Shown here piece after piece: positions 1-6,260 of a stretch of DNA of 26,767 nt. Origin of the DNA: Synergistaceae bacterium UBA5560 (lineage in GTDB: Bacteria > Synergistota > Synergistia > Synergistales > Aminiphilaceae); assembly GCA_002425685.1 (NCBI GenBank), contig DIMS01000086.1, forward strand, positions 527-27,293, in the 5' to 3' direction. The position numbers were made by a program, and so were the translations under genes. Numbering within the stretch: the stretch's first letter is position 1; each line of letters starts with the position of its first letter. The notes under the pieces were generated by a model, which had not been told where the DNA came from, did no database searches, and saw only the letters and a program-made list of their open reading frames with translations.

Positions 1-1319
1 AGGAAGAGCGCCGCGCCGACACCGATTGCGGTGGCGGTGTACCGGTCGAGCTTCATGTCCGTGAACTCCTGCAACTGGTACCGGGCAAGACGCGTCGCCG
101 TGTCAAGCGAGGTGAGGATGAAGGAGTTCAGTGCCAGAAGCCCCAGGGAGGCACCGACCTTGGGGTCGATCCCCACGAGCGAGGCGAACTGGCCGAGCCC
201 CTTCCCGTAGGTCATGTTGGGGCCGCCTTCGAGGATCTTGCCCGCCATCATGACCGTTCCGATAGCGATGACCGCCACGATGCCCTCAATGAGCATGGCG
301 CCGTACCCCACGAGCACCGCGTCCTTCTCACGCCGGATCTGCTTCGCCGTGGTCCCGCTGCCCACCAGGGAGTGGAATCCCGAGATGGCGCCGCAGGCCA
401 CGGTGATGAAGAGAATGGGCCAGATGAAGTCCCCCTTGGCCGAGGTGAACCCCGTGAACGCCGGGAAGGAGGAGACGTCGAACTGCTTCCCGAAGATCAT
501 GCCGATGGCGCCGATGGCGACGGAGAAGTAGAGCAGGTAGGACGCCAGGTAGTCCCGGGGCTGGAGCAGGAGCCACACGGGCAGGACGGAAGCGGCGAAG
601 ATGTACACGGTGAGAGCCACCCGCCACAGGTTGACCAGAGATGCCTTGCCCTCGGGCGTGGAGAGGTCCCTGCCGAAGGCAAAGAACTGGGGCACCCATT
701 CGACGCTGTCCGCGTAAAAGACAGCCCCGATGACGATGGGAACCATGACGAGGGTGCTGATGAAGAGGGAGAGCCCCATTCGGTAGATGAGTACGCCGAA
801 AATGAGGGCCATGAAGATGTAGAGCGTTCCGGAAAAGGCCACGGCGGGATCCGCGGCGAAAGTCTGGGCGGCAAGTTCCATGAAGACCGCCACCACGAGG
901 ACGAGGGCCAGCCAAGTGAAGGTAAGGAAGAGTTTCTTTCCTCTGTGACCGATCCACCGTTCCACCACTTCGCCCACGGAGAGTCCCTTGTGCCGGATGG
1001 AGGCGACGAGGGCTCCCATGTCGTGCACACCGCCGATGAAGGCGGAACCGACGAGGCACCAGATGTAGGCGGGAAGCCATCCGAACATGGCCGCCGCCGT
1101 GATGGGACCAACGATGGGCCCCGCTCCGGCGATGGATGCGAAGTGGTGTCCCAGAAGAACCGCCGGATGGGCGGGAACATAGTCCACACCGTCGAAATAG
1201 ACCTCTGCGGGCGTTTTGTTGTCGTTGTTCAAATTGAAGACGTTGGTCAGGAATTTGCCGTACACCACATAGGCGATGATGAAAAATACCGCAGCACCGA
1301 TGAACATCATGGACAACAA
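1..1319 (-). CDS. cstA: CstA-family carbon starvation/peptide transporter (3' end outside window)
   Basis: The minus-strand frame encodes the first ~439 residues of a polytopic membrane protein of the CstA/BtsT family, which import peptides or pyruvate at the inner membrane. Family hallmarks are visible: YVPAHPAVLLGHHFASIAGAG near residues 45-65, then GPIVGPITAAAMFGWLPA, GGVHDMGALVASIRHKG, and later SGFHSLVGSGTTAKQ. The C-terminal part lies beyond position 1. A TTG start at 1319 is chosen because a GGGGGGTG Shine-Dalgarno sits 7 nt upstream (1327-1334). ATG codons at 1310 and 1307 are in frame but 16 or more nt from that site. Other ORFs over this region are frame shadows. The family call is strong; the exact substrate is not readable, though a peptide or amino-acid lifestyle fits the rest of the window. 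Confidence 0.93.
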   Translation of the reverse strand, partial: MLSMMFIGAAVFFIIAYVVYGKFLTNVFNLNNDNKTPAEVYFDGVDYVPAHPAVLLGHHFASIAGAGPIVGPITAAAMFGWLPAYIWCLVGSAFIGGVHDMGALVASIRHKGLSVGEVVERWIGHRGKKLFLTFTWLALVLVVAVFMELAAQTFAADPAVAFSGTLYIFMALIFGVLIYRMGLSLFISTLVMVPIVIGAVFYADSVEWVPQFFAFGRDLSTPEGKASLVNLWRVALTVYIFAASVLPVWLLLQPRDYLASYLLYFSVAIGAIGMIFGKQFDVSSFPAFTGFTSAKGDFIWPILFITVACGAISGFHSLVGSGTTAKQIRREKDAVLVGYGAMLIEGIVAVIAIGTVMMAGKILEGGPNMTYGKGLGQFASLVGIDPKVGASLGLLALNSFILTSLDTATRLARYQLQEFTDMKLDRYTATAIGVGAALF

Positions 1320-1488
1320 GGTCTTTCACCCCCCAAAAACTATGAAAGCGAATCAGATGTACAGTACACACTGCGTTTTTCCCAATCCTGCCTCTTTGAA
1401 TCAGTTTCACTCCGACCTCTGCGCACGCATCACCTCCAGACGTTCATGTCCGCACGCACACCGCTTTCGCGTCCGTCTCTCTTTCTCC

Positions 1489-1914
1489 TCAGGCGGAAAA
1501 CGGCTTTTTCCGGGCATAGGCGAGAGCCGCCTCGGAAAGTGCCACCAGATCCTTGAACTTCTTGTGTCCCCTACCGCCGAAACGGTACCGGAACACCTCC
1601 ACAAAACCGCAAAACCCCCAACGGAACGCACGAAGACGCGGTTTCGCGTCCTCTTCCTCGCCGATGAGGAGAAAGCGCTGGGTCATCACATCCCGGACGG
1701 GTTCCGTGTCACGAAGCAGCATCTCCACGTGCGCGCCTCCCGTATGCTGCCAGACGATACGGTCGCGCGCCTCGTAGGAAGCCACCTCTCCGATGAACGA
1801 TCCCTTTCGGAATGTCATGGATCGGGCCACGCCCTTCATCCCGTTCCACTGCCAAGGCTCGAACCCAAATCCGCTCCAGAATTCCGGAATCTCTTCCAGC
1901 ATGGAATAAGACAC
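1489..1914 (-). CDS. Hypothetical protein, 141 aa
   Basis: This is a soluble protein with no signal peptide or membrane segment. The N-terminal third is rich in aromatic residues (EFWSGFGFEPWQWNGMKG) and the C-terminal part is basic (RYRFGGRGHKKFKDL). The start is the GTG at 1914 because GGAGGAGG lies 6 nt upstream; an in-frame ATG at 1950 has no such site. Codon third positions are GC-rich like the neighbouring housekeeping genes, so I take it as real. I do not recognise the family and assign no function. It stands alone between cstA, which is in the same direction 170 bp downstream, and the divergent tRNA-Val. Confidence 0.6.
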   Translation of the reverse strand: MSYSMLEEIPEFWSGFGFEPWQWNGMKGVARSMTFRKGSFIGEVASYEARDRIVWQHTGGAHVEMLLRDTEPVRDVMTQRFLLIGEEEDAKPRLRAFRWGFCGFVEVFRYRFGGRGHKKFKDLVALSEAALAYARKKPFSA

Positions 1915-2238
1915 GCTGTTCCTCCTCCGTTGAGCCTCTTTGCAGATCAAAAACGAACCCGCAAATATTCTACTCTTTTTAATCCTTTTCGACTAGGACG
2001 CAGCTACCTCTTTCCGCGAAAAAGCCCCCGCTTTCGTCTTGTTTTGGAAAGACCTGCTCCTCTCAAATTTTGCGAAAGATATTGTACGTTACCCCCGCAT
2101 TTCTGCCGTCGTCGCACAAGGAGCTGCAAGCCTCGACGCGGACATCCCCGAAGACACTTTCCCCACATCTCCCCCGTCGTCGGTTTTTTCGAACACGACG
2201 GTCCCCGCCGTTCGAACATGCGCGGAGGCGACTGACGC
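1915..2238. other. Intergenic region, no gene seen
   Basis: About 320 bp between the minus-strand hypothetical gene and the plus-strand tRNA-Val promoter. No frame here has both a plausible start with a ribosome site and protein-like composition. The part next to the hypothetical gene is AT-richer than its surroundings and contains minus-strand TAGAAT and TACAAT hexamers that could be -10 boxes for that gene, but neither has a convincing -35 box at the right distance. Confidence 0.4.
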
Positions 2239-2267
2239 TTGCAAAGAAGAAAAAAGCCCGCTATAAT
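2239..2267 (+). promoter_or_regulatory. Sigma-70-type promoter of tRNA-Val
   Basis: A TTGCAA -35 box (2239-2244) and a perfect TATAAT -10 box (2262-2267) are separated by 17 bp. Transcription would begin near 2274, a few bases before the mature tRNA 5' end at 2281. Confidence 0.75.
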
Positions 2268-2280
2268 GACCGTCGTTCGA

Positions 2281-2355
2281 GGGCGACTAGCTCAGCGGAA
2301 GAGCGCTTCCTTCACACGGAAGAGGTCACAGGTTCGAGCCCTGTGTCGCCCACCA
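2281..2355 (+). tRNA. tRNA-Val(CAC)
   Basis: Complete cloverleaf. The acceptor GGGCGAC (2281-2287) pairs with GTCGCCC (2345-2351), followed by discriminator A and an encoded CCA. The anticodon arm CTTCC-TTCACAC-GGAAG gives anticodon CAC, which reads GTG valine codons. The T arm has the GGTTCGAGCC core. It has its own promoter upstream and terminator downstream. Its 3' end borders the prophage-derived island, so it is a possible integration target, but I found no convincing duplicated tRNA end on the far side. Confidence 0.95.
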
Positions 2356-2365
2356 GGAATAGCAA

Positions 2366-2397
2366 GGGTTCCCGACCTCCGGCCGGGAACCCTTTTT
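2366..2397 (+). terminator. Intrinsic terminator after tRNA-Val
   Basis: A perfect 9-bp stem, GGGTTCCCG (2366-2374) with CGGGAACCC (2384-2392), has a 9-nt loop and is followed directly by TTTTT. It lies 10 nt after the tRNA CCA end. Confidence 0.9.
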
Positions 2398-2473
2398 CTT
2401 TTCAGTCACGCTTCGGTCACAAGCATTCAGCTAGGCCTATGAGGTACGTTGAAAATATCGAACACCAAAGTTA

Positions 2474-2758
2474 CTATCCAACCAAAACGGAGGTTTTATC
2501 CACGGCCGAGGAGTCCTTGATGGCGGCGCGAAGCTTGGTCTGGTATCCTTCCATTTGAGTGTCAGCGTTGATGAAGGAAGTACCCAGGGCACGAATCGCT
2601 TGTACGCTCGCCGCAACCCCAACGAGCCCCTTTATCGTTTTCGAGAGCCCCTGCATGCTCGATCGGATGCAGGACACTTCCGACCCCAGGCTCCTGAATC
2701 CTTTTTTCGCACCCGAAATGTCGGCACCGATAACATACTGCAAGTTCCTTTTTGCCAC
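2474..2758 (-). pseudogene. Orphan N-terminal fragment of a phage tail tape-measure protein (copy 1)
   Basis: The 94-codon frame begins MAKRNLQYVIGADISGAKKG, the characteristic opening of phage tail tape-measure proteins, and runs to DTQMEGYQTKLRAAIKDSS before a short unrelated tail (VDKTSVLVG) and a stop. Intact tape-measure proteins are hundreds to over a thousand residues, so this is only the 5' end. The GTG start at 2758 has an AAGGAAGGTGG ribosome site just upstream. It is related throughout its first ~85 residues to the fragment at 3346-3711, and both lose homology to the family at the equivalent point. A short product could still be made. The terminator at 2782-2810 separates it from the chaperone-like gene upstream. 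Confidence 0.72.
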
Positions 2759-2781
2759 GCCACCACCTTCCTTCGGTAGAC

Positions 2782-2810
2782 AAAAAAGGCCGCTCCCGAA
2801 GGAGCGGCCC
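2782..2810 (-). terminator. Intrinsic terminator (minus strand) with UUCG loop
   Basis: A perfect 9-bp stem (2788-2796 with 2801-2809) closes a TTCG tetraloop in the minus-strand reading and is followed by six T residues (2782-2787). It would end transcription of the tail-chaperone and small membrane protein genes just before the tape-measure fragment. Confidence 0.92.
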
Positions 2811-2838
2811 TATGGTGCGGTTTCGGCAGTGCGTGTCC

Positions 2839-2973
2839 TCAATCGTTCGTGCGACCTCTGCGTCTTCCAGGGTCCATCTCGCCGAACATCAGGAAGCCGA
2901 CCGTTCGGAAGACGGTCTTGAGAATCCATCCGAAAACAATCAGCAGTCCGCCGATCAACAGGAGTGCATCCAT
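2839..2973 (-). CDS. Small single-pass membrane protein, 44 aa
   Basis: This short ORF reads MDALLLIGGLLIVFGWILK, a single hydrophobic helix, followed by a basic tail ending GRRRGRTND. An AGAGGTGG ribosome site sits 5 nt before the ATG at 2973. It starts 18 nt after the stop of the tail-chaperone-like gene and is followed by a strong terminator, so the two form a small operon. A positionally equivalent but unrelated small membrane protein (5814-6011) follows the second chaperone copy. The phage origin is inferred from context; function unknown. Confidence 0.65.
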   Translation of the reverse strand: MDALLLIGGLLIVFGWILKTVFRTVGFLMFGEMDPGRRRGRTND

Positions 2974-2991
2974 CTCGACCACCTCTGGAGA

Positions 2992-3279
2992 TTATGATAC
3001 ACCACTCCGTTTTTTCACGCGAGCCTTCACGATTTCGTACGCTTCCCGTTTCGATACGACCCGACCGTCCATCCATACCCCGACGAGATCGTCCGGACGC
3101 ACCGAATGCCGAACCGCTCCGGAGCTGTTGATGATCCACGAAGCGTGCATCGCCGCCATACGAGCTTCAAGGTATTCCCTGTATCGCAAGCCCTCCGCCA
3201 TGCCCGAGAGCTCGCCGAGCGTCACGGTCCACAGATCTTCCGGGTACAGTCGAAGGGGCCCGTAGGCATACCGAAGCAT
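2992..3279 (-). CDS. Phage tail assembly chaperone-like protein (GT-type C-terminal frame), 95 aa
   Basis: The protein begins MLRYAYGPLRLYPEDLWTVT and continues with GELSGM, a central helix ending AAMHASWIINSSG, and RPDDLVGVW. This is the layout of the small tail-assembly chaperones encoded just upstream of tape-measure genes in siphophages. The ATG at 3279 has GGAG 4 nt upstream. The frame is also open upstream through KKLTWGEAYWSE to an A AAA AAC heptamer at 3309-3315, the site where the parental phage probably made a G-GT fusion by -1 frameshifting. A diverged copy with an internal deletion lies at 6008-6250. The chaperone assignment rests on sequence style and gene order, not a search. 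Confidence 0.6.
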   Translation of the reverse strand: MLRYAYGPLRLYPEDLWTVTLGELSGMAEGLRYREYLEARMAAMHASWIINSSGAVRHSVRPDDLVGVWMDGRVVSKREAYEIVKARVKKRSGVS

Positions 3280-3305
3280 TTCGCTCCAGTACGCCTCGCC
3301 CCAGG

Positions 3306-3317
3306 TCAGTTTTTTTC
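3306..3317 (-). other. Slippery heptamer A AAA AAC with 0-frame stop (fossil -1 frameshift site)
   Basis: In the minus strand the 0 frame reads GAA-AAA-AAC-TGA, with the heptamer A AAA AAC at 3315-3309. Slipping back one base gives GAA-AAA-AAA-CTG, which continues into the tail-chaperone frame. A AAA AAC is a well-established bacterial and phage -1 frameshift heptamer, and this site type is typical of tail chaperone pairs such as lambda G-GT. The 0-frame ORF upstream is only 19 codons here (from the ATG near 3364), so most of the G-type partner has been lost. Confidence 0.6.
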
Positions 3318-3345
3318 TTCGCCGTCCTTATCGCCCTCAGCGCCA

Positions 3346-3711
3346 TTAGGAAGAATAATTTCCATCTTTATGGAGTTGAAACATCTCCGTCATGCACTCT
3401 TTCCCAACCACATAGATCGTCTTCAGGCCGTCGCCAAGCATGTTCGCGGCCCCTGCGTCCTTGATGACCGCCCGGAGGCGCACCTGGTAGTCCTCCATCT
3501 GCTTCGCCGCGCCGACAAAGGCTCCGCCGAAGGCTTTGACGCCGCCAATGCCTGCTCCGAGCCCGAGCAGGCCGAAGGCGTCGATGAAGAGCGACGCGAG
3601 GCGTTTCGTGCCGTCGCCTACGCGGGACATCCGATCGCTCAGCTCGCCGAAGCCGCGCTTTGCCTTCGAAACGTCCGCGCCGACAACGTAGTTCAGGTTT
3701 CGCATCGCCAT
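3346..3711 (-). pseudogene. Orphan N-terminal fragment of a phage tail tape-measure protein (copy 2)
   Basis: The 121-codon frame begins MAMRNLNYVVGADVSKAKRG and has a glycine-rich amphipathic stretch (GLLGLGAGIGGVKAFGG) and the QMEDYQVRLRAVIKDAGAA segment seen also in copy 1. After that point it diverges into a tail (LKTIYVVGKECMTEMFQ) not resembling tape-measure sequence. The ATG at 3711 has a GGAGGGGGGTGA ribosome site. It lies upstream of the chaperone gene, the reverse of normal phage order, so it is a rearranged relic, probably from a tandem duplication with deletion. The body of the protein is missing. Confidence 0.72.
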
Positions 3712-3776
3712 GCTTCACCCCCCCTCCGGGCATGAAAAAAGCCGCCCTTCGACAGTTATCCGGATTCTCGGACGAG

Positions 3777-4561
3777 CTACGCCATCTTTCTCTTCCCGTC
3801 GAAAAATGCAGTGAACCACCGGCGCCCCTTCTCGTTGTAGAGGAATTGCATACACTCGTGGGACGAGTGGAAGGACTTGTTCCGCACCTACTCCCCGTAT
3901 TCGCCTCCGTGGTACTTCAGGCCGTTCGCGTTGACGATGCGACCGATCCGATTCGCCGAGACGCCGAACTCCGCGCCGAGGGCCTTCGCATCGTACAGGC
4001 CGGAACTGGGAGAGAGCTTCGGAAGATCCCCGAGCATCTCCTGTTTCGTCGTCAGCTTGATGTACTCCACAGCGCAGACCTTCTTCGACGCCTCGCTCAT
4101 CACCTTGTCGAACTTCTCTAACCCCTTCAAAATCGCCATGGCCATGCGACAGTTCACGTTCCGCTCCATGATTTCCAGGCGCTTTCGCGCAAGTTCGTCG
4201 TTCTTGTCGGCCTTTTCTCGCTGCGCCTTGGGCGTGGCATACTCGCCGGTCTTGCGGATCGAGGGGAGCATCTCCGCCGTGACCCACTTCTTGAACTTCC
4301 TGGCTTCCGACGTGCGCGAGCGGAAAACCAGGGAGTAGAGGCCAGATTCGTTGATGATAGTCATTTCCTGGGGACCTCCAAGGGTGTCGAGGCGACGCCC
4401 TTTTCATCGTCGTCGAGCGTTCCCATGGCATCCCGATTGTTACTGATCTCCAGCACCACGCACACATCCGCCGCCACAAACCACGGCTCCCCGTTCCGCA
4501 GAACCGCTCGGACCTCTTTCCCCTCGTACCCGAACACCTGAAGCGCGCTCTCCCGTGCCAT
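3777..4561 (-). pseudogene. BRO-N/KilAC phage antirepressor, broken by frameshift and amber codon
   Basis: Three consecutive segments rebuild a ~260-residue antirepressor. Segment one (4561 to ~4390) has the BRO-N opening ALQVFGYEGKEVRAVL and NGEPWFVAADVC. A one-base loss near 4385-4390 shifts the frame, and the second segment gives LGGPQEMTIINESGLYSL, FRSRTSEARKFKKWVT and LPSIRKTGEY, followed by a KilAC-like helix (YDAKALGAEFGVSANRIGR). An in-frame TAG at 3888-3890 stands where the family commonly has Trp (EYGE-stop-VRNKSFHSS), and the last 36 codons (NEKGRRWF) remain open to the TAG at 3777. Start is the ATG at 4561 with GGGGAGAGGA upstream. The frame also runs open further upstream, so a longer N-terminus is possible. 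Confidence 0.8.
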
Positions 4562-4682
4562 GCCTTTTTCCTCTCCCCGAGCCAGTGCTATCTGTGCGGC
4601 GCGATACGTTTCCTCCCACTTCGACACCCATCCACTATGGGTACGAATCCATTTCGCACTCTCTTTGATGCGCCTTTTCCAC

Positions 4683-4703
4683 AAGTACGTATAAATCATA
4701 CTT
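4683..4703. promoter_or_regulatory. Possible HicB operator (inverted repeat over the -35 box)
   Basis: Short inverted arms AAGTA (4683-4687) and TACTT (4699-4703) run into the -35 box of the hicAB promoter. A second small dyad, ATGC-gtatt-GCAT (4731-4743), follows the -10 box. HicB proteins with a ribbon-helix-helix C-terminus commonly autorepress from such palindromes, but the arms here are short. Confidence 0.35.
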
Positions 4704-4730
4704 GACGCCTTCGAAAAAGGAGCATAAAAT
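4702..4730 (+). promoter_or_regulatory. hicAB promoter
   Basis: TTGACG (4702-4707, 5 of 6 consensus) and TAAAAT (4725-4730, 5 of 6) are separated by exactly 17 bp. Transcription would start near 4737, just ahead of the hicA ribosome site. It is the only clear plus-strand protein-gene promoter in the island. Confidence 0.78.
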
Positions 4731-4760
4731 ATGCGTATTGCATGAGGGGAGGCGACGAAC

Positions 4761-4952
4761 ATCGGCCGGGACGAAGTGGTCAGAATCCCGCAACAGGCCG
4801 GATGGATCAGCACCGGGAGGGGCAAGGGAAGCCACATGGTCTTCTTCCACCCAGAGACGAAACAAAGAACCACGGTACCGTACGGCAAGGACATTCCGAA
4901 GAACACGCTGGCCGCGATACGCCGCCAGACCGGAATCGACGAAATACGATAG
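4761..4952 (+). CDS. hicA: HicA-type mRNA interferase toxin, non-canonical or lost start codon
   Basis: The frame encodes GRDEVVRIPQQAGWISTG, KGSHMVFFHPETKQR, TVPYGKDIPKNTLAAI and RRQTGIDEIR, the complete HicA double-stranded-RNA-binding-like fold with the conserved GSH catalytic histidine. HicA cleaves mRNA and is neutralised by the HicB encoded next. A strong ribosome site GGGGAGG (4746-4752) is spaced 8 nt from an ATC codon at 4761, where an ATG would be expected; an in-frame TGA at 4743-4745 rules out anything further upstream. The first standard start is GTG at 4776, 23 nt from that site, giving 58 aa. The toxin may therefore be weakly expressed or silenced. Stop at 4950-4952, 12 nt before hicB. 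Confidence 0.8.
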   Translation: MGRDEVVRIPQQAGWISTGRGKGSHMVFFHPETKQRTTVPYGKDIPKNTLAAIRRQTGIDEIR

Positions 4953-4964
4953 GAGGTCGGTCTC

Positions 4965-5378
4965 ATGAAAAACGAACGTGTCACCGCTGTCTATCCGGCG
5001 ATCTTCTCGCACGACAACGACGGCATCACGATCACTTTCCCCGATCTTCCAGGGTGCATCTCCTGCGCCCAAACGGACGAAGAGGCGCTGCATATGGCTC
5101 GGGACGCCCTCGGAGCGTGGATCGTGGCCACCGAGGACCTCGGCGAGCCGGTACCGCCACCGTCCAGGATTTCCGATCTTCACCCAGACCCGAACGAAGC
5201 GGTTTGCCTGGTGGACGCCTGGCTCCCGATCTTCCGCGAGGAGCGGCGCGCCGGCTCGGTGAAAAAAAACGTCACGGTGCCGCTGTGGCTGAACGTCCTC
5301 GCCGAAAAGGCGGGGCTGAACTTCTCGCAGATCCTTCAGGCGGGACTGAAGTCCTCGTTGGGAATTCAGGACCGTTGA
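4965..5378 (+). CDS. hicB: HicB-family antitoxin
   Basis: 137 aa. The N-terminal half is the partial RNase H-like HicB domain (AVYPAIFSHDNDGITITFPD, LPGCISCAQTDEEAL, ARDALGAWI). The C-terminal part (VKKNVTVPLWLNVLAEKAGL then NFSQILQAGLKSSLG) looks like a ribbon-helix-helix DNA-binding segment, which would let it bind HicA and repress the operon. The ATG at 4965 has AGGAGGT 7 nt upstream. It is co-transcribed with hicA from the promoter at 4702-4730 and ends just before a bidirectional hairpin. It is fully intact, unlike the phage genes around it, which fits continued selection for an antitoxin. Confidence 0.92.
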   Translation: MKNERVTAVYPAIFSHDNDGITITFPDLPGCISCAQTDEEALHMARDALGAWIVATEDLGEPVPPPSRISDLHPDPNEAVCLVDAWLPIFREERRAGSVKKNVTVPLWLNVLAEKAGLNFSQILQAGLKSSLGIQDR

Positions 5379-5406
5379 TCGTACGGCCGCCCACCCCGGA
5401 GGACAC

Positions 5407-5434
5407 GCAAAAGGCCCCTTGCGAGGCCTTTTGC
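5407..5434. terminator. Bidirectional terminator between hicB and the 68-aa gene
   Basis: A perfect 10-bp inverted repeat, GCAAAAGGCC (5407-5416) and GGCCTTTTGC (5425-5434), with an 8-nt loop, lies between two convergent genes. The T-runs are inside the arms, giving U-rich 3' arms in both directions. Confidence 0.75.
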
Positions 5435-5478
5435 ACTTGTTATTTCACCGGTTCAGAAGGCTTCTTGCTGGAGGGCAC

Positions 5479-5685
5479 CTAACGTCCGACCTTCGCATCC
5501 ATCAAGCCGACGGCATTGTGCAGAGAGTGCCCGACGGCCTCGAAGGAATCCTTGAGTCCCGACGCACTTTGCACGCTGTTGATGATATCTCTGCGAATTT
5601 CCGACCTGGAAAGCGGATAGATCCCACAGGCGAACCCCCGTAGGAAAGCCCTCGCGCTCTCCGAACCGCATCGGGTTTTCCGCAT
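5479..5685 (-). CDS. Small protein of unknown function in the phage island, 68 aa
   Basis: The protein begins MRKTRCGSESARAFLRGF, contains SRSEIRRDIINSV, and ends in an amphipathic helix (KDSFEAVGHSLHNAVG). A GGGAGGTGAT ribosome site lies 4 nt before the ATG at 5685. It has no obvious membrane segment or signal peptide. It follows the terminator at 5775-5804, the position that the tape-measure fragment occupies in the other module at 2474-3308. I do not recognise the family; a phage tail or accessory origin is inferred from position only. Confidence 0.6.
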   Translation of the reverse strand: MRKTRCGSESARAFLRGFACGIYPLSRSEIRRDIINSVQSASGLKDSFEAVGHSLHNAVGLMDAKVGR

Positions 5686-5774
5686 GGCAATCACCTCCCT
5701 GGGAACATTATTGCCCATCCCGCGGATTCGATTAAGCGAAAAACGCACATCCGACATCCCCGATGCCTTGGATA

Positions 5775-5804
5775 CAAAAGAACGAGCCCCCAAAAGGGGG
5801 CTCG
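5775..5804 (-). terminator. Intrinsic terminator (minus strand)
   Basis: A perfect 9-bp stem, CGAGCCCCC (5783-5791) with GGGGGCTCG (5796-5804), is followed in the minus direction by TTCTTTT. It ends the small transcript carrying the zinc-ribbon membrane protein, 10 nt after that gene's stop. Confidence 0.88.
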
Positions 5805-5813
5805 CCGGCGGTT

Positions 5814-6011
5814 TCATCTGTACTCCTTCATATCCTCCGGACCGTACCCGTGTCCGCAGAACGGACACTTGCTTCCTACCGCATAGTAGACGGCACCGCA
5901 GGCGCTGCATTCCCGTTTCATGATCGCCCTGACCGGCGCCGTGACCAGCCTCCATATCCCCTTGAGCACAAAATAGAGCACGAAGGTGAAAAAAAGAAGC
6001 GTCCAATTCAC
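5814..6011 (-). CDS. Small membrane protein with C-terminal zinc ribbon, 65 aa
   Basis: An N-terminal hydrophobic helix (MNWTLLFFTFVLYFVLKGIW, residues 1-20) and a second weakly hydrophobic segment are followed by a CxxC-x(12)-CxxC zinc ribbon (ECSACG then KCPFCGHG). The start is a GTG at 6011 that overlaps the stop of the chaperone relic (GTGA), with GGTGGTGA 6 nt upstream. It occupies the same slot as the 44-aa membrane protein in the other module, between a tail-chaperone frame and a terminator, but the two are not similar in sequence. The cysteines suggest metal binding; no function is assigned. Confidence 0.68.
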   Translation of the reverse strand: MNWTLLFFTFVLYFVLKGIWRLVTAPVRAIMKRECSACGAVYYAVGSKCPFCGHGYGPEDMKEYR

Positions 6012-6250
6012 GAGCCGTCACCACCAGAGAACCGTGATGACTCATTATACCTCTTTTCCAGGATTCTGCGCTTCGTCCTCTCGTACAGCTCCCTTTTGGA
6101 GAGGACCTCGCCCTCGGACCAGACACCGGCTAGATCCTCCGCGCTCACCCGCACCCGCAGGGAACCGAGACCGTTCAGCATCCACGACCCGAGACGGGCG
6201 AGACGCCGCGCCAGGGGGCCGTAGGCGTAGCGGAGAAGTTTGCCCCAGAA
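6008..6250 (-). pseudogene. Second tail-assembly-chaperone copy with internal deletion
   Basis: The frame reads FWGKLLRYAYGPL, then LARLGSWMLNGLGS, VSAEDLAGVWSEGEVLSKRE and RRILEKR. It matches the gene at 2992-3279 at both ends (LRYAYGPL, then DDLVGVW and VVSKRE) but lacks about 30 residues in between, including the PEDLWTVTLGEL segment. The reading frame is kept across the deletion. No standard start with a ribosome site precedes it; the open frame reaches back to a TTG at 6328 with no convincing site. It ends in a GTGA overlap with the next gene. Confidence 0.6.
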
Positions 6251-6260
6251 TCCGGAAGTT

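Noticed and set aside
1320..1400. Promoter for cstA (TTGGGA and GTACAT at 17 bp)
   Set aside because: Both hexamers are poor matches; not better than background.
372..1556. Long plus-strand ORF opposite cstA (394 codons)
   Set aside because: It is antisense to a clear CstA frame, its composition is charged and low-complexity, and it has no recognisable domain; a shadow caused by high GC.
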